64,000 bases of DNA from Oscillospiraceae bacterium (lineage in GTDB: Bacteria; Bacillota; Clostridia; Oscillospirales; Ruminococcaceae): NCBI GenBank assembly GCA_020054675.1, contig JAIHAL010000001.1:268738-332737 (forward strand), in the 5' to 3' direction. Of the stretch, positions 28,435 through 37,232 are shown piece by piece. The position numbers and the translations under genes are program-made. Position 1 is the first letter of the stretch. Each line of letters starts with the position of its first letter. The notes under the pieces are model-generated. The model saw only the letters and a list, made by a program, of their open reading frames with translations. It made no database searches and was not told the origin of the DNA.

Positions 28435-28917
28435 TTATTTTTCTTCCTCTATATCAACCATTTCGTCGGCAATATCTATGAAAAGTTTTCCATTCAAATG
28501 ATCTATTTCATGAAAAGCGCATCGGCAATCATGTCCCTTTAACTCTATCTCAAAAATTTCGCCATGCCTGTTTTGCGCTCTTATCTTGCATTTTAAAGGC
28601 CTCGTAACATATCCCCAAAGGCCCGGACATGAAAGACAGCCTTCTATATCCCTTTGTGTTCCGCTGCTTTTTATAATTTCCGGATTGATAAGTTCAATGA
28701 TTTTATCTTCTTCCCCATCTTCGCCAATTAAGCTTATTATGGCAGCTCTTCTTAAAACGCCAACTTGAGGAGCGGCAAGGCCGGCTCCGGAAGCTTTTTT
28801 CAAGGTTTCTGCCATGTCATCAAGCAAAGTCCAAAGTTTTTCGTCAAATTTTTCAACCGGTTTGCTTTTTTTTCTAAGTGTTTCGTCTTCTTTTAAAACA
28901 ATTTTTCTTAAAGCCAT
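28435..28917 (-). CDS. def: Peptide deformylase
   Basis: Removes the N-formyl group from nascent proteins. The three metal-site motifs are intact: GAGLAAPQVG near residue 43, EGCLSCPG near 90 with the metal cysteine, and HEIDHLNG near 133 with the HExxH histidines. 160 residues, normal length. It lies between priA and fmt. Confidence 0.96.
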   Translation of the reverse strand: MALRKIVLKEDETLRKKSKPVEKFDEKLWTLLDDMAETLKKASGAGLAAPQVGVLRRAAIISLIGEDGEEDKIIELINPEIIKSSGTQRDIEGCLSCPGLWGYVTRPLKCKIRAQNRHGEIFEIELKGHDCRCAFHEIDHLNGKLFIDIADEMVDIEEEK

Positions 28918-28930
28918 TTTTACACCTCAA

Positions 28931-31381
28931 TTATAAAATATCTCCATTTATATCAATATAAACATTTACATTGGAAAATTCTTTCATTTTGTAAGTGAAC
29001 ATTAGAATTTCACTTATGAATTTTCTGAATTCAATCGTATTTTTGCATTTGATTATCATTTTATATCTGTATTTTCCATTAATTTTTTCATAAATGCATT
29101 TTGATGGACCAAGAACTTTTAACGGAAATGATACTTTTTCGCTGATTGCCTTTTTCTTGATAAGTTCTAAAAAAACCTTTGAGGCCTTGTCGGCTTCACT
29201 ATCCACCAATGAGGAAAATCCAACTATAAAAATATCGCAAAACGGCGGATATATAAGTGCTTTTCTTATTAAAATTTCTTCGTTATAAAATCCGGCATAA
29301 TCTTGATTTGCAGCAAGATTTAAAACATAATGCCCTGGGACAAAGGTTTGCAGAAATGCCCTGCCTTTTTTATCCCCTCTGCCGCTCCTCCCCACCACTT
29401 GCGTGATAAGTGAAAAGGTTCTTTCATAGCTCCTGAAATCTCCCGCAAACAGCGCCTTATCAACCGAAAGAACACCCACCAAAGTTACGTTTGGAAAATC
29501 CAGCCCCTTTGCAATCATTTGCGTTCCTATCATAATATCATATTCACCATCGGCAAAAGCTTTAAAGTTTTTTTCATACGCATACCTTGAATAAGTGGTA
29601 TCCGTATCCATTCTTAAAACCCTTGCTGCCGGAAAAAGCTTTTGAATTTCGTCCTCAATTTTTTGAGTTCCAAAACCAGTCATTTTTAAATGCTCGGAAC
29701 CGCATTTCTTGCATGCTCCCTCAAAAGATTCGCTATGACCGCAATAATGGCAGATAAGTCTCCCATTTATTTTATGATAAGTAAGCGGGATGTTGCAGTT
29801 TGGACAAAGTATCGGCTCTTTGCATTGAAGGCAGCTCACATATGTATTATAGCCCCTCCTGTTCAAAAGCAATATGCTTTGCTCCCTATGACTTAAATTA
29901 TAATTTATCTCCTCCGCCAAAACATCGCTGAAAAATCCTGAATTCCCTTTTAAAAGTTCCTCAGACATATCAATTATGCTTACTTCGGGAAGAGCAGATT
30001 GAGAATATCTTTGCGAAAGCTCAAAAAGCTCATACCTTCCGTTTTTGGCAAAAAAATAGCTCTCAATAGAGGGCGTTGCGGATGCCATAAGCAGCACCGC
30101 ATTATGAAAAGCGCAACGCTTTTTAGCTACATCCCTTGCATGATATCTTGGCGAAGCATCTGATTTATAAGTCATTTCGCCTTCTTCATCCATTATTATA
30201 AGACCTATATTTTTCAGCGGGGCAAAAACTGCGCTTCTTGTGCCGACAACAATTTGCGCATCGCCTCTTTGGATTCTTTTGTATTCGTTAAGTCTTTGCG
30301 ACAATGACAAATTGCTATGGATTACTGCCACCGTTTCCCCAAAAAGATTTTGAAATTTCTCAACCATTTGAGGAGTAAGAGAAATTTCCGGAATAAGCAT
30401 TATTGCCTGCTTTTTAAGCTTCAAAGTAAAATCAATGAGCTTTATAAAAACGGAAGTTTTTCCGCTTCCTGTAACTCCATGAAGGAGAATGCCTTTAGGG
30501 TTATTTTCCTCAATTCTCTTTGCAATCCCATCAAAAACCTTATTTTGCTCATCAGAAAGCACTATGTCCGAAACGTTTTCTTTTATTTGCGCATTTGACG
30601 GCAAAACGACCTCGTATTCATAAGATTCAAAAACCCCTTTTCTGCAAAGGCTTTCAACCACCGCCGCCGTCATATTGCAAAGATAGCACATTTCTTTTAC
30701 AGATGCGGAAGAATTCTGCATAAGCAAATCCACCGCCTGCTTTTGTTTCAATGAAAGCTTGTACATATTTGGTTCATCCAAATATTTTTCCGAAAGGCGA
30801 ACCATTTTTACTGTTTCGTCTTTTATTTTCCGCTTTACGCTGCTCGTTTGCCTTATAATGCCTTTTTGCAAAAGTCCTTCAACAGCAACATATTTGCTTT
30901 TGTTGCCTGATGTTTCCAGCATGGCATCAAATTCTTTTTTATTTTTTGCCTTTAAAAGAAATGCATACAGCGCTTCCTCTTCTTTTGTCAAATCTTCTTT
31001 TGGAGCACGGCCGGTAAGTTCATACTTTGGTGCAAAATTGACATTAAGTCCGCTGGGAATTATGGTTTTAAGCGCTTCAAAATAAGTGCACATTGTGGTT
31101 TCTTTAAGCCAAGAAACCATTTCCAGCATTTCATCGTTAACCAAAGGCTCTTCGTCAATCAATGAAAGAATAGGCTTTAAGTCCCTTGCAATATTAAGGT
31201 CATTGCTTTCCGACACATTTAAAACCAAAGCAACCCTTTTTCTGTTGCCTTTTCCAAAAGGAACAAGAACTCTCATGCCTTTTGAAACATATTCAGCAAG
31301 TTCGGCTGGAACACGATAGCTGTATGGCACATCATATCCATATGAAGTATTGCTTACAGCCACGTCAACAGTTTTTGCCAT
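28931..31381 (-). CDS. priA: Primosomal replication restart helicase PriA
   Basis: DNA helicase that reloads replication at stalled forks. 816 residues. The N-terminal DNA-binding region is followed by Walker A HGVTGSGKTS near 304, the DEEGE box near 400 and a zinc region with paired cysteines (CLQCKEP, CPNCN, CHYCG, CKKCG) near 530-580. The C-terminal helicase domain has GTQMIAKGLDFPNV. Size and order fit the family. Confidence 0.95.
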   Translation of the reverse strand: MAKTVDVAVSNTSYGYDVPYSYRVPAELAEYVSKGMRVLVPFGKGNRKRVALVLNVSESNDLNIARDLKPILSLIDEEPLVNDEMLEMVSWLKETTMCTYFEALKTIIPSGLNVNFAPKYELTGRAPKEDLTKEEEALYAFLLKAKNKKEFDAMLETSGNKSKYVAVEGLLQKGIIRQTSSVKRKIKDETVKMVRLSEKYLDEPNMYKLSLKQKQAVDLLMQNSSASVKEMCYLCNMTAAVVESLCRKGVFESYEYEVVLPSNAQIKENVSDIVLSDEQNKVFDGIAKRIEENNPKGILLHGVTGSGKTSVFIKLIDFTLKLKKQAIMLIPEISLTPQMVEKFQNLFGETVAVIHSNLSLSQRLNEYKRIQRGDAQIVVGTRSAVFAPLKNIGLIIMDEEGEMTYKSDASPRYHARDVAKKRCAFHNAVLLMASATPSIESYFFAKNGRYELFELSQRYSQSALPEVSIIDMSEELLKGNSGFFSDVLAEEINYNLSHREQSILLLNRRGYNTYVSCLQCKEPILCPNCNIPLTYHKINGRLICHYCGHSESFEGACKKCGSEHLKMTGFGTQKIEDEIQKLFPAARVLRMDTDTTYSRYAYEKNFKAFADGEYDIMIGTQMIAKGLDFPNVTLVGVLSVDKALFAGDFRSYERTFSLITQVVGRSGRGDKKGRAFLQTFVPGHYVLNLAANQDYAGFYNEEILIRKALIYPPFCDIFIVGFSSLVDSEADKASKVFLELIKKKAISEKVSFPLKVLGPSKCIYEKINGKYRYKMIIKCKNTIEFRKFISEILMFTYKMKEFSNVNVYIDINGDIL

Positions 31382-31410
31382 AAGGACAAGCCTATCTCCT
31401 CTCGGATAAA

Positions 31411-31632
31411 TTACTGTTCAGACTTTGTTGGTTTAAGCGCCGGGTCTTCAATCAGTCTGCATTTTCCGCTTGCAAATTCTTCAACCGCAATTTTAACAGG
31501 CTTTTCCTCAAGTATTTGATTATTTGCAGATAATTCGTCAGCAATCTGACGTGCTCTTTTCGCAACGGCAATAACAAGTGAATAATAGCTTTCGTTTTTT
31601 GTTATAAGCTGAGATATAGCAGGTCTATGCAT
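31411..31632 (-). CDS. rpoZ: RNA polymerase omega subunit
   Basis: A 73-residue omega protein that helps assemble RNA polymerase. The AISQLITKNESYYSLVIAVAKRAR segment is the family core that wraps the beta-prime C-terminus; the tail is rich in Pro and Lys. It overlaps the end of gmk by 8 bp, as is usual in Firmicutes. Confidence 0.92.
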   Translation of the reverse strand: MHRPAISQLITKNESYYSLVIAVAKRARQIADELSANNQILEEKPVKIAVEEFASGKCRLIEDPALKPTKSEQ

Positions 31633-32230
31633 TATTCAACACCTCATCTATTTTATTTAATGAACGTTTTTGAGTAAGCTTTTCAGCAACAATTATTGCA
31701 TTAAGCTCATCAATAGCTTTTGTCAAATCTTCATTAACCATTATGTAGTCATAATATTTTGCAGCTTTTATTTCGTTCACAGCTTCGGCCAAACGTTTTT
31801 CTATTTTTTCTTCGCTCTCAGTCCGTCTTTTTTCAAGCCTTCTCCTAAGTTCGTTAAGAGATGGCGGAAGTATGAAAATAAACACCGCTTCAGGACAAGT
31901 TTCCTTTATTTTCATAGCTCCCTTTACTTCAATTTCAAGAATCACATCCTTTCCGCTTTCAAGCATTTCTTCAACTTGTTTTCTTGGAGTGCCATAATAA
32001 TTATCGCAATAAAAGGCATATTCAAGCATGCCCCCTGTTTCAATAAGCTCCATAAATTCCTGTTTGTCCATAAAATGATAATTTATCCCGTTGACTTCAC
32101 CCTCCCTTGGCGCACGTGTAGTCGCGGAAACGGAATAATAAATATTTTCATTTTTTAAAATCTGCGAAAGAATAGTGCCTTTCCCACAGCCGGAAGGCCC
32201 GGAAACTACTATAAGCAACCCCTTATTCAT
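31625..32230 (-). CDS. gmk: Guanylate kinase
   Basis: Phosphorylates GMP to GDP. I start at ATG 32230 (MNKGLLIV), with GAGGAGG upstream, giving 201 residues; the longer frame runs back into the remA gene. P-loop GPSGCGKGT near residue 10, the GMP-binding [14 protein letters not shown] and [10 protein letters not shown] segments, and the lid [10 protein letters not shown] are all present. Its start overlaps the end of remA by 8 bp. Confidence 0.96.
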   Translation of the reverse strand: MNKGLLIVVSGPSGCGKGTILSQILKNENIYYSVSATTRAPREGEVNGINYHFMDKQEFMELIETGGMLEYAFYCDNYYGTPRKQVEEMLESGKDVILEIEVKGAMKIKETCPEAVFIFILPPSLNELRRRLEKRRTESEEKIEKRLAEAVNEIKAAKYYDYIMVNEDLTKAIDELNAIIVAEKLTQKRSLNKIDEVLNNA

Positions 32231-32474
32231 CAATATTTTCCTCCTCATCAAAACGTCCGGCAACGGTTTCCGGCTGAACTGCGGAAAGAATTACATGGTC
32301 GCTGTCCATAATTATAACTGCCCTTGTCCTTCTTCCGTAAGTTGCATCAATCAAAGAACCCCTATCCTTTGCATCCTGAACAATTCTTTTTATAGGGGCC
32401 GATTCGGGACTTACTATGGCAATAAGCCTTGCGGCGGAAATCATATTCCCAAATCCGATATTTATAAGCTTCAT
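32223..32474 (-). CDS. remA: RemA/DUF370 family regulator
   Basis: An 83-residue protein of the DUF370 (ExtA/RemA) family. In Bacillus it is a DNA-binding activator of biofilm matrix and osmoprotection genes. The core [20 protein letters not shown] and the [20 protein letters not shown] segment are recognisable. I start at ATG 32474, with GGAGG five bases upstream. It sits between yicC and gmk, as in B. subtilis. The target genes in this organism cannot be inferred. Confidence 0.9.
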   Translation of the reverse strand: MKLINIGFGNMISAARLIAIVSPESAPIKRIVQDAKDRGSLIDATYGRRTRAVIIMDSDHVILSAVQPETVAGRFDEEENIDE

Positions 32475-32486
32475 TGGAACCTCCAA

Positions 32487-33365
32487 TTATTCAATATTTT
32501 GAATTTGCTCCCTTATTTTTTCAATTTCGGATTTAATATCGACAACTAATTTAGTTATTTCTATATCTTGGGATTTTGAACCAATGGTGTTTGCCTCTCT
32601 GTTCATTTCCTGAACAAGAAAATCAAGTTTTCTTCCGACAGGTTCTTTTGATTCCATAAGAGCCTTAAATTGCTGCATATGGCTTTTAAGCCTTACTGTC
32701 TCCTCATCAACCGCTATTTTTTCAGCAAAAACCGCAGCCTCAAACAAAATCCTCTGCTCGTCAATATTATTGTCAGACAAAACCTCTTTAAGTCTGGCAA
32801 AAAGCTTATTGCGGTAATTTTGTACAGTTTCAGGGGAACGCCTCTCAACCGATTCAACCATGCGCCAAACCAAATCAATGCGTTCCAGAATATCCGCTTT
32901 CATTTTTTCGCCTTCGGTTTCTCGCATTTTAATAAATTTATCAAGCGCTTCCTCGGCAAATATTTTTACTGACGACCAAACAAGCTCTTCATCTTCAATA
33001 ATTTTTTTAACATTAAACACATCGGGAAGTTTTATTAAATGCGACAATGATAAATCATCAGCAAGATTTAATTCCTCATTTGCTCCACGCAAAGCATCAA
33101 TATAGCCTTTTGCTATAAAACGATTTATTTCAATCTGTTCATCTTTAACCTCATTATTGCTTATTAAAACTGAAACCTCAACTTTTCCTCTTGAAATGCC
33201 GCCTTGAAGAAAAGATTTTAATTTTTCTTCAAGATAGCCGTACATCCTTGGAATTCTTGCCGTAAAATCGTAATATCTGTTGTTTACGGAACGTATTTCA
33301 ACAAGGATATCTTTCCCGTTTGCAGTACCTTGCGCCCGTCCGTAACCAGTCATGCTTCTAATCAC
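32487..33365 (-). CDS. YicC/YloC family endoribonuclease
   Basis: A 292-residue member of the YicC family. Recent work describes members as endoribonucleases acting on structured RNAs. The N-terminal MIRSMTGYGRA signature, RSVNNRYYDF near 27 and the C-terminal GRKLDFLVQEMNREANTIGSK block with conserved Glu and Asn residues are present. GTG start with GAGGT upstream. It is the first gene of the long operon ending in spoVM and follows its promoter. Confidence 0.92.
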   Translation of the reverse strand: MIRSMTGYGRAQGTANGKDILVEIRSVNNRYYDFTARIPRMYGYLEEKLKSFLQGGISRGKVEVSVLISNNEVKDEQIEINRFIAKGYIDALRGANEELNLADDLSLSHLIKLPDVFNVKKIIEDEELVWSSVKIFAEEALDKFIKMRETEGEKMKADILERIDLVWRMVESVERRSPETVQNYRNKLFARLKEVLSDNNIDEQRILFEAAVFAEKIAVDEETVRLKSHMQQFKALMESKEPVGRKLDFLVQEMNREANTIGSKSQDIEITKLVVDIKSEIEKIREQIQNIE

Positions 33366-33400
33366 AATACAAACCTCATTTTACTCAATACTTAATAAAT

Positions 33401-33429
33401 ATTATACCATTTTATTTTTTATAAATCAA
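33401..33429 (-). promoter_or_regulatory. Promoter of the yicC-spoVM operon
   Basis: Minus strand -35 TTGATT (33424-33429), 17-bp spacer, -10 TATAAT (33401-33406), about 35 bp before yicC. Confidence 0.7.
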
Positions 33430-33442
33430 CCCGAATGGCAAA

Positions 33443-33483
33443 ATTAACAAAAGCAGCAGTACCGCAAAATACTGCTGCCTTTT
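33443..33483 (-). terminator. Terminator after the carboxyltransferase operon
   Basis: A perfect 9-bp stem GCAGCAGTA/TACTGCTGC with an eight-base loop. T-rich sequence lies on both sides, so it can act in either direction. It closes the three-gene biotin operon upstream of yicC. Confidence 0.8.
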
Positions 33484-33498
33484 TTAAACAGTCTTAAT

Positions 33499-34896
33499 TT
33501 ATACCGGATGAACCTTATTTGCTGCATCGGAATGCTTTCCGTCAATTCCGTATTTCTTGTTTCTCCTTGCTTCAAAGAATTTTGGAGCAACCTGCGGGAA
33601 CTGTGCATAGCTGAGAACATCTTCTTCCTGTTCAATCCATTCAGCGCATTCGGCTCTAAGCTTTTCAAGCTCGGGCTTGAGCAAATCCGCCGGTCTGCAA
33701 TCAATAGGCTCTTCATTTCCAATAATCTTTTTCCTGAATTCAGGGTCAATCGGCACAGGAGTTCTTCCGTATTCTCCTCTTACAAGTCCCTTAAATTCCT
33801 TTGTTACGGTCTTATACCTTTCACCCATTATTACATTAAACACAGCCTGCGTTCCAACAATCTGTGATGTGGGCGTAACAAGCGGAGGATATCCGGAATC
33901 CTTGCGCACTCTCGGAACTTCTTGGAGCACCTCAACAAGCTTGTCGGCTTGACCGGCTTGTTTTAACTGCGAAAGTAGGTTTGAAAGCATTCCTCCGGGA
34001 ACCTGATATATCAAAGCATTGGTATCAACCGCAAGCATTGATGGGTCAAGAAGACCGGAATCAATATATTTTTTCCTAAGCTTCATGAAATAATCCCTAA
34101 TCTCATTGAGAAGAACCAAATCAAGTCCGGTATCGTATTCGGTTCCCTGCAAAGCTGCAACAATTGACTCTGTCGGAGCATGTGAAGTTCCCAAAGCAAG
34201 CGGCGACATTGCTGTATCAACGCCGTCAACGCCTGCCTCAACGCCTTTCATAAGGCACATTGAAGCCAATCCGGAAGTATAGTGTGTATGAAGCTGAATA
34301 GGAATCTTAACAACCGATTTTAAATTCCTTACAAGCTTTTCAGTAGCATACGGAGTAAGAAGAGCAGCCATGTCCTTAATGCATATCGAATCTGCGCCCT
34401 CTTCCTCTATTTGCTTTGCATAATTCATATAATACTCATCAGTGAAAACATCCCCAAGAGTATATGAAATTGCAACCTGGGCATGAGCACCTTCTTTTTT
34501 AGCAGCCTTAATTGCAGTTTTCAAATTTCTTATATCATTTAAAGCATCAAAAATCCTTATTATATCAATTCCGTTTGCAACTGTTTTTTGCACGAAATAC
34601 TCAAGCACGTCATCGGCATAATGACGATAGCCAAGCATATTCTGCCCTCTGAAAAGCATTTGAATCTTTGTGTTGGGCATATTTTTCTTTATAGTCCTAA
34701 GCCTTTCCCAAGGGTCTTCGTTGAGAAATCTAAGACATGCATCAAACGTTGCGCCGCCCCAAGCCTCAACAGAATAAAATCCAACCTTATCCATCAAAGG
34801 AAGAATCGGCAGCATTTCATCAAGGCTCATTCGTGTGGCAATCAGGGACTGGTGAGCGTCTCTGAGGACAGTTTCCGTAATATTTATTTTAGCCAT
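33499..34896 (-). CDS. Pyruvate/oxaloacetate carboxyltransferase subunit (OadA / transcarboxylase 5S type)
   Basis: A 465-residue HMGL-like TIM-barrel carboxyltransferase that moves CO2 between carboxybiotin and pyruvate/oxaloacetate. Visible features: the LRDAHQSL segment with the metal aspartate, the SICIKDMAALL lysine expected to be carbamylated, and the metal histidines in HTHYTSG. The C-terminal conserved helical domain ends the protein. Unlike many OadA proteins it lacks a fused biotinyl domain; that domain is encoded separately, next door. Together with the acyl-CoA carboxyltransferase and biotin protein it resembles the 5S subunit of Propionibacterium transcarboxylase. Oxaloacetate decarboxylase alpha is the main alternative. 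Confidence 0.85.
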   Translation of the reverse strand: MAKINITETVLRDAHQSLIATRMSLDEMLPILPLMDKVGFYSVEAWGGATFDACLRFLNEDPWERLRTIKKNMPNTKIQMLFRGQNMLGYRHYADDVLEYFVQKTVANGIDIIRIFDALNDIRNLKTAIKAAKKEGAHAQVAISYTLGDVFTDEYYMNYAKQIEEEGADSICIKDMAALLTPYATEKLVRNLKSVVKIPIQLHTHYTSGLASMCLMKGVEAGVDGVDTAMSPLALGTSHAPTESIVAALQGTEYDTGLDLVLLNEIRDYFMKLRKKYIDSGLLDPSMLAVDTNALIYQVPGGMLSNLLSQLKQAGQADKLVEVLQEVPRVRKDSGYPPLVTPTSQIVGTQAVFNVIMGERYKTVTKEFKGLVRGEYGRTPVPIDPEFRKKIIGNEEPIDCRPADLLKPELEKLRAECAEWIEQEEDVLSYAQFPQVAPKFFEARRNKKYGIDGKHSDAANKVHPV

Positions 34897-34926
34897 TTAA
34901 CCGACCGCCTTTCATAAATTGTAAAA

Positions 34927-35316
34927 TTAAAGAATAGTTAAGAGCAAATCGTTTGAATTTACGCTGTCGCCTTTTTTTACATTTATAGCGGCAATCTTTC
35001 CGGCCTTAGGCGCAACAATATCATTTTCCATCTTCATTGCTTCAAGTACAAGAAGAACCTGAGCTTCACTTACAGTATCTCCAACAGAAACCTTTATATC
35101 GTTTATTGTTCCAGGCATAGGAGCCTTAACGGGAGTTCCTCCCTCAACAGCGGCAGCAGGAGCGGCCTGTGCGGGAGCAGCTGCCGGAGCCGGAGCTGCA
35201 GGTGCAGGAGCTGGTGCGGCAGTCTGTACCGGAGCCGGAGCAGAACCTGTAATTTCTTCAACAGCAACATCATATGATTTTCCATTTACAGATATATTAA
35301 ATCTTTTCATTTTCAT
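34927..35316 (-). CDS. Biotin carboxyl carrier protein
   Basis: A 129-residue biotin carrier. A short N-terminal domain (MKMKRFNISVNG) is followed by a long Ala/Pro-rich hinge (about 25-60) and a C-terminal biotinyl domain with EAMKMEND, whose first Lys accepts biotin. The size and hinge resemble the 1.3S transcarboxylase subunit and MmdC/GcdC carriers. It lies between the two carboxyltransferase genes and would shuttle the carboxyl group between them. A biotin ligase is not encoded in the window. Confidence 0.9.
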   Translation of the reverse strand: MKMKRFNISVNGKSYDVAVEEITGSAPAPVQTAAPAPAPAAPAPAAAPAQAAPAAAVEGGTPVKAPMPGTINDIKVSVGDTVSEAQVLLVLEAMKMENDIVAPKAGKIAAINVKKGDSVNSNDLLLTIL

Positions 35317-35370
35317 TTACCACCATTCTTTAAAATTTGTTCCGTTTTCCTTTAAATTTAAATTAAAATC

Positions 35371-36768
35371 TTAGAAAGGCATATTATTATGTTTCTTGGG
35401 AAGTCTGCTTACCCTCTTGCCGGCAAGCACTTCAAGCGCAGAAATAAGTGATGCCCTTGTTTCGGACGGCTCAATTATGCTGTTTACGCAGCCTTTTTCA
35501 GCAGCGTCAAATGCTGAAGCAACGGTTGAGCAATATTCAACAACAAGCTCTTTCCTCTTTTCAGCAGTATTTTCAGCGCCCTTGAGTTTATCATGCCACA
35601 AAAATTCAACTGCTGTTTCAGGAGCAAGCGGAGTAATAACAGCCTCCGGATACGCAAACACCATATCAGCATTTGCATTTCTGCCTGCAAGCACCGTAAA
35701 GGCCGGTCCATATGCTTTGCCTGATACAACTGCAATTTTTACAGTTGTTGCTTCCGCATAAGAATTTGCAAGCTTTGCTGCATCCCTTATGCTGCCTGCA
35801 AGTTCAGCTTCTGCCGAGGGCTCAAAACCTTCCGTATCAACAATAGTAATTACGGGCACAGCAAAAGCGTCGCAAGTTCTTACAAAACGCGCAATCTTTG
35901 AGCAATCATCTGCTGAAAGCTTGTTCGATGTTTTGTTTGTTGCGACAAATCCAACAGTTGCTCCGCCAACTGTCGCAAGAGCAGTATAAGAAGCTTTTCC
36001 AAATTCAGCTGAAAGTTCAACAACGCTTCCCGCATCAGCTATTGAAGAAACAGCCGATGCCGCATCAGAAATTCCCGAAAAAGCATTTTCGGAAAATTCA
36101 AACATAGGCACAGGAGAGAGATTATTTGCCGGAAGCATTGAAATAAGCTTTCTCGCCTGTTCAACAGCCGCCTTATCATCATCGCATATAAGGCTCGCCG
36201 TTCCGGACTTTGCGGCGTTTGCAGCCGTTCCGGCGCCGCTTGTTTCTTTTGAATCAAAAGGAGGAGCCATGAAAAACTCGCTGTCCTTTGTCATAATCAC
36301 AATATCAGATGAACATGCAATAACTGCCGCGGTTCCCGCGCAAGTTCCCGCAATAACGGAAATCTGCGGAACAACACCGGAAATATTGCTTGTCCACATA
36401 AGCATATCGCCATAAGCGGCAAGGGCATCGGTTCCACCGTCGATAAAAGCTCCGTTTGAATCGTGTATGCCAACAACAGGTGCTCCGGTCTTTGCGGCAA
36501 GTTCAAGCACCTTGCAAATTTTTGTCGCATGCGCCTTCCCTACTGCACCGCTTTTCACGTTCTTATCTTGCGAAAAAGCGTAAACAGGATTGCCTTCAAC
36601 AAAACCATAAGCAGCAATAACACCGGTAAAATTGTCGCCAGCCTTTGCAAAAGCATCAATTTCAGTAAACACCCCGTCGTCAAAAAGATATGACAACCTC
36701 TTCCTTGCTGGAGAATCGGTCAAAGCAGCGTTTCGGAATTCAGCAAGCTTCTTGCTTTCAGAAATCAT
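35371..36768 (-). CDS. Acyl-CoA carboxyltransferase subunit (MmdA / 12S-like, shorter than usual)
   Basis: A crotonase-fold carboxyltransferase of about 465 residues, from ATG 36768 with GGAGG upstream. Known relatives (methylmalonyl-CoA decarboxylase alpha, propionyl-CoA carboxylase beta, transcarboxylase 12S) are typically over 500. The N-half has the IHDSNGAFIDGG and AGTCAGTAA oxyanion-hole regions; the C-half has VDTEGFEPS and the VLAGRNANADMVFAYPEA segment. The C-terminus LPKKHNNMPF is typical of MmdA. It is the first gene of the operon, behind a consensus promoter. Substrate is inferred to be methylmalonyl-CoA or another acyl-CoA; sequence does not prove which. Confidence 0.8.
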   Translation of the reverse strand: MISESKKLAEFRNAALTDSPARKRLSYLFDDGVFTEIDAFAKAGDNFTGVIAAYGFVEGNPVYAFSQDKNVKSGAVGKAHATKICKVLELAAKTGAPVVGIHDSNGAFIDGGTDALAAYGDMLMWTSNISGVVPQISVIAGTCAGTAAVIACSSDIVIMTKDSEFFMAPPFDSKETSGAGTAANAAKSGTASLICDDDKAAVEQARKLISMLPANNLSPVPMFEFSENAFSGISDAASAVSSIADAGSVVELSAEFGKASYTALATVGGATVGFVATNKTSNKLSADDCSKIARFVRTCDAFAVPVITIVDTEGFEPSAEAELAGSIRDAAKLANSYAEATTVKIAVVSGKAYGPAFTVLAGRNANADMVFAYPEAVITPLAPETAVEFLWHDKLKGAENTAEKRKELVVEYCSTVASAFDAAEKGCVNSIIEPSETRASLISALEVLAGKRVSRLPKKHNNMPF

Positions 36769-36827
36769 TTCAGTTCCTCCGTTCGTTTTAGGACATATTA
36801 GCCAACATTTAAACAATATCTTCGTTT

Positions 36828-36856
36828 ATTATACAACTTTTCTTTTCTATTGACAA
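36828..36856 (-). promoter_or_regulatory. Promoter of the biotin carboxyltransferase operon
   Basis: Minus strand -35 TTGTCA (36851-36856), 17-bp spacer, -10 TATAAT (36828-36833). It lies directly after the stop codon of the GNAT-like gene. Confidence 0.75.
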
Positions 36857-36860
36857 GAGT

Positions 36861-37232
36861 TTAACAAGAATTTTTACACTTTTTACAGCCATCCATAACA
36901 CTTTCTATTGAAATAAGCCAATCGCTTTCTTTTTCAAGGAAGCCAAGTTTTTTAAATACCGACAAATCCTTTGCCTCAAATTTAGCCTTATTTATTCCAA
37001 GCATTGAAGCTTTAAAAAGCACTGTTCTGACTATTCCGTCACAAAGGTACAAATCATCCCCATACTCAACATGATATATAAAGACGGCATCCTCTTTTAT
37101 TTTATATATTGCAAATCCTGTAACGTTTCCCTTATCAAAGGCCTCCACCACATTTGCATCATCCGGGATATTGTATTTTTTAAAATAATCAATATAATTT
37201 TCAATATTTTCTCTTTGGTGGATTTCAAGCAT
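36861..37232 (-). CDS. Small GNAT-like protein with Cys-rich tail
   Basis: A 123-residue protein I do not recognise by name. The pattern NVTGFAIYKI, then a beta strand, then a helix after LCDGIVRTVLFKASMLG, and the FKKLGF segment resemble a minimal GNAT acetyltransferase fold. The C-terminus ends in a CKKCKNSC cluster that could bind a metal. The classic acetyl-CoA loop (Q/RxxGxG/A) is not visible, so activity is doubtful. It overlaps the end of rluB by 8 bp and is probably co-transcribed with it. Confidence 0.6.
   Translation of the reverse strand: MLEIHQRENIENYIDYFKKYNIPDDANVVEAFDKGNVTGFAIYKIKEDAVFIYHVEYGDDLYLCDGIVRTVLFKASMLGINKAKFEAKDLSVFKKLGFLEKESDWLISIESVMDGCKKCKNSC

Noticed and set aside
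33499..34896. Calling this gene oxaloacetate decarboxylase alpha outright
   Set aside because: No beta or gamma subunit is present and the biotin domain is separate, so a transcarboxylase subunit is at least as likely.
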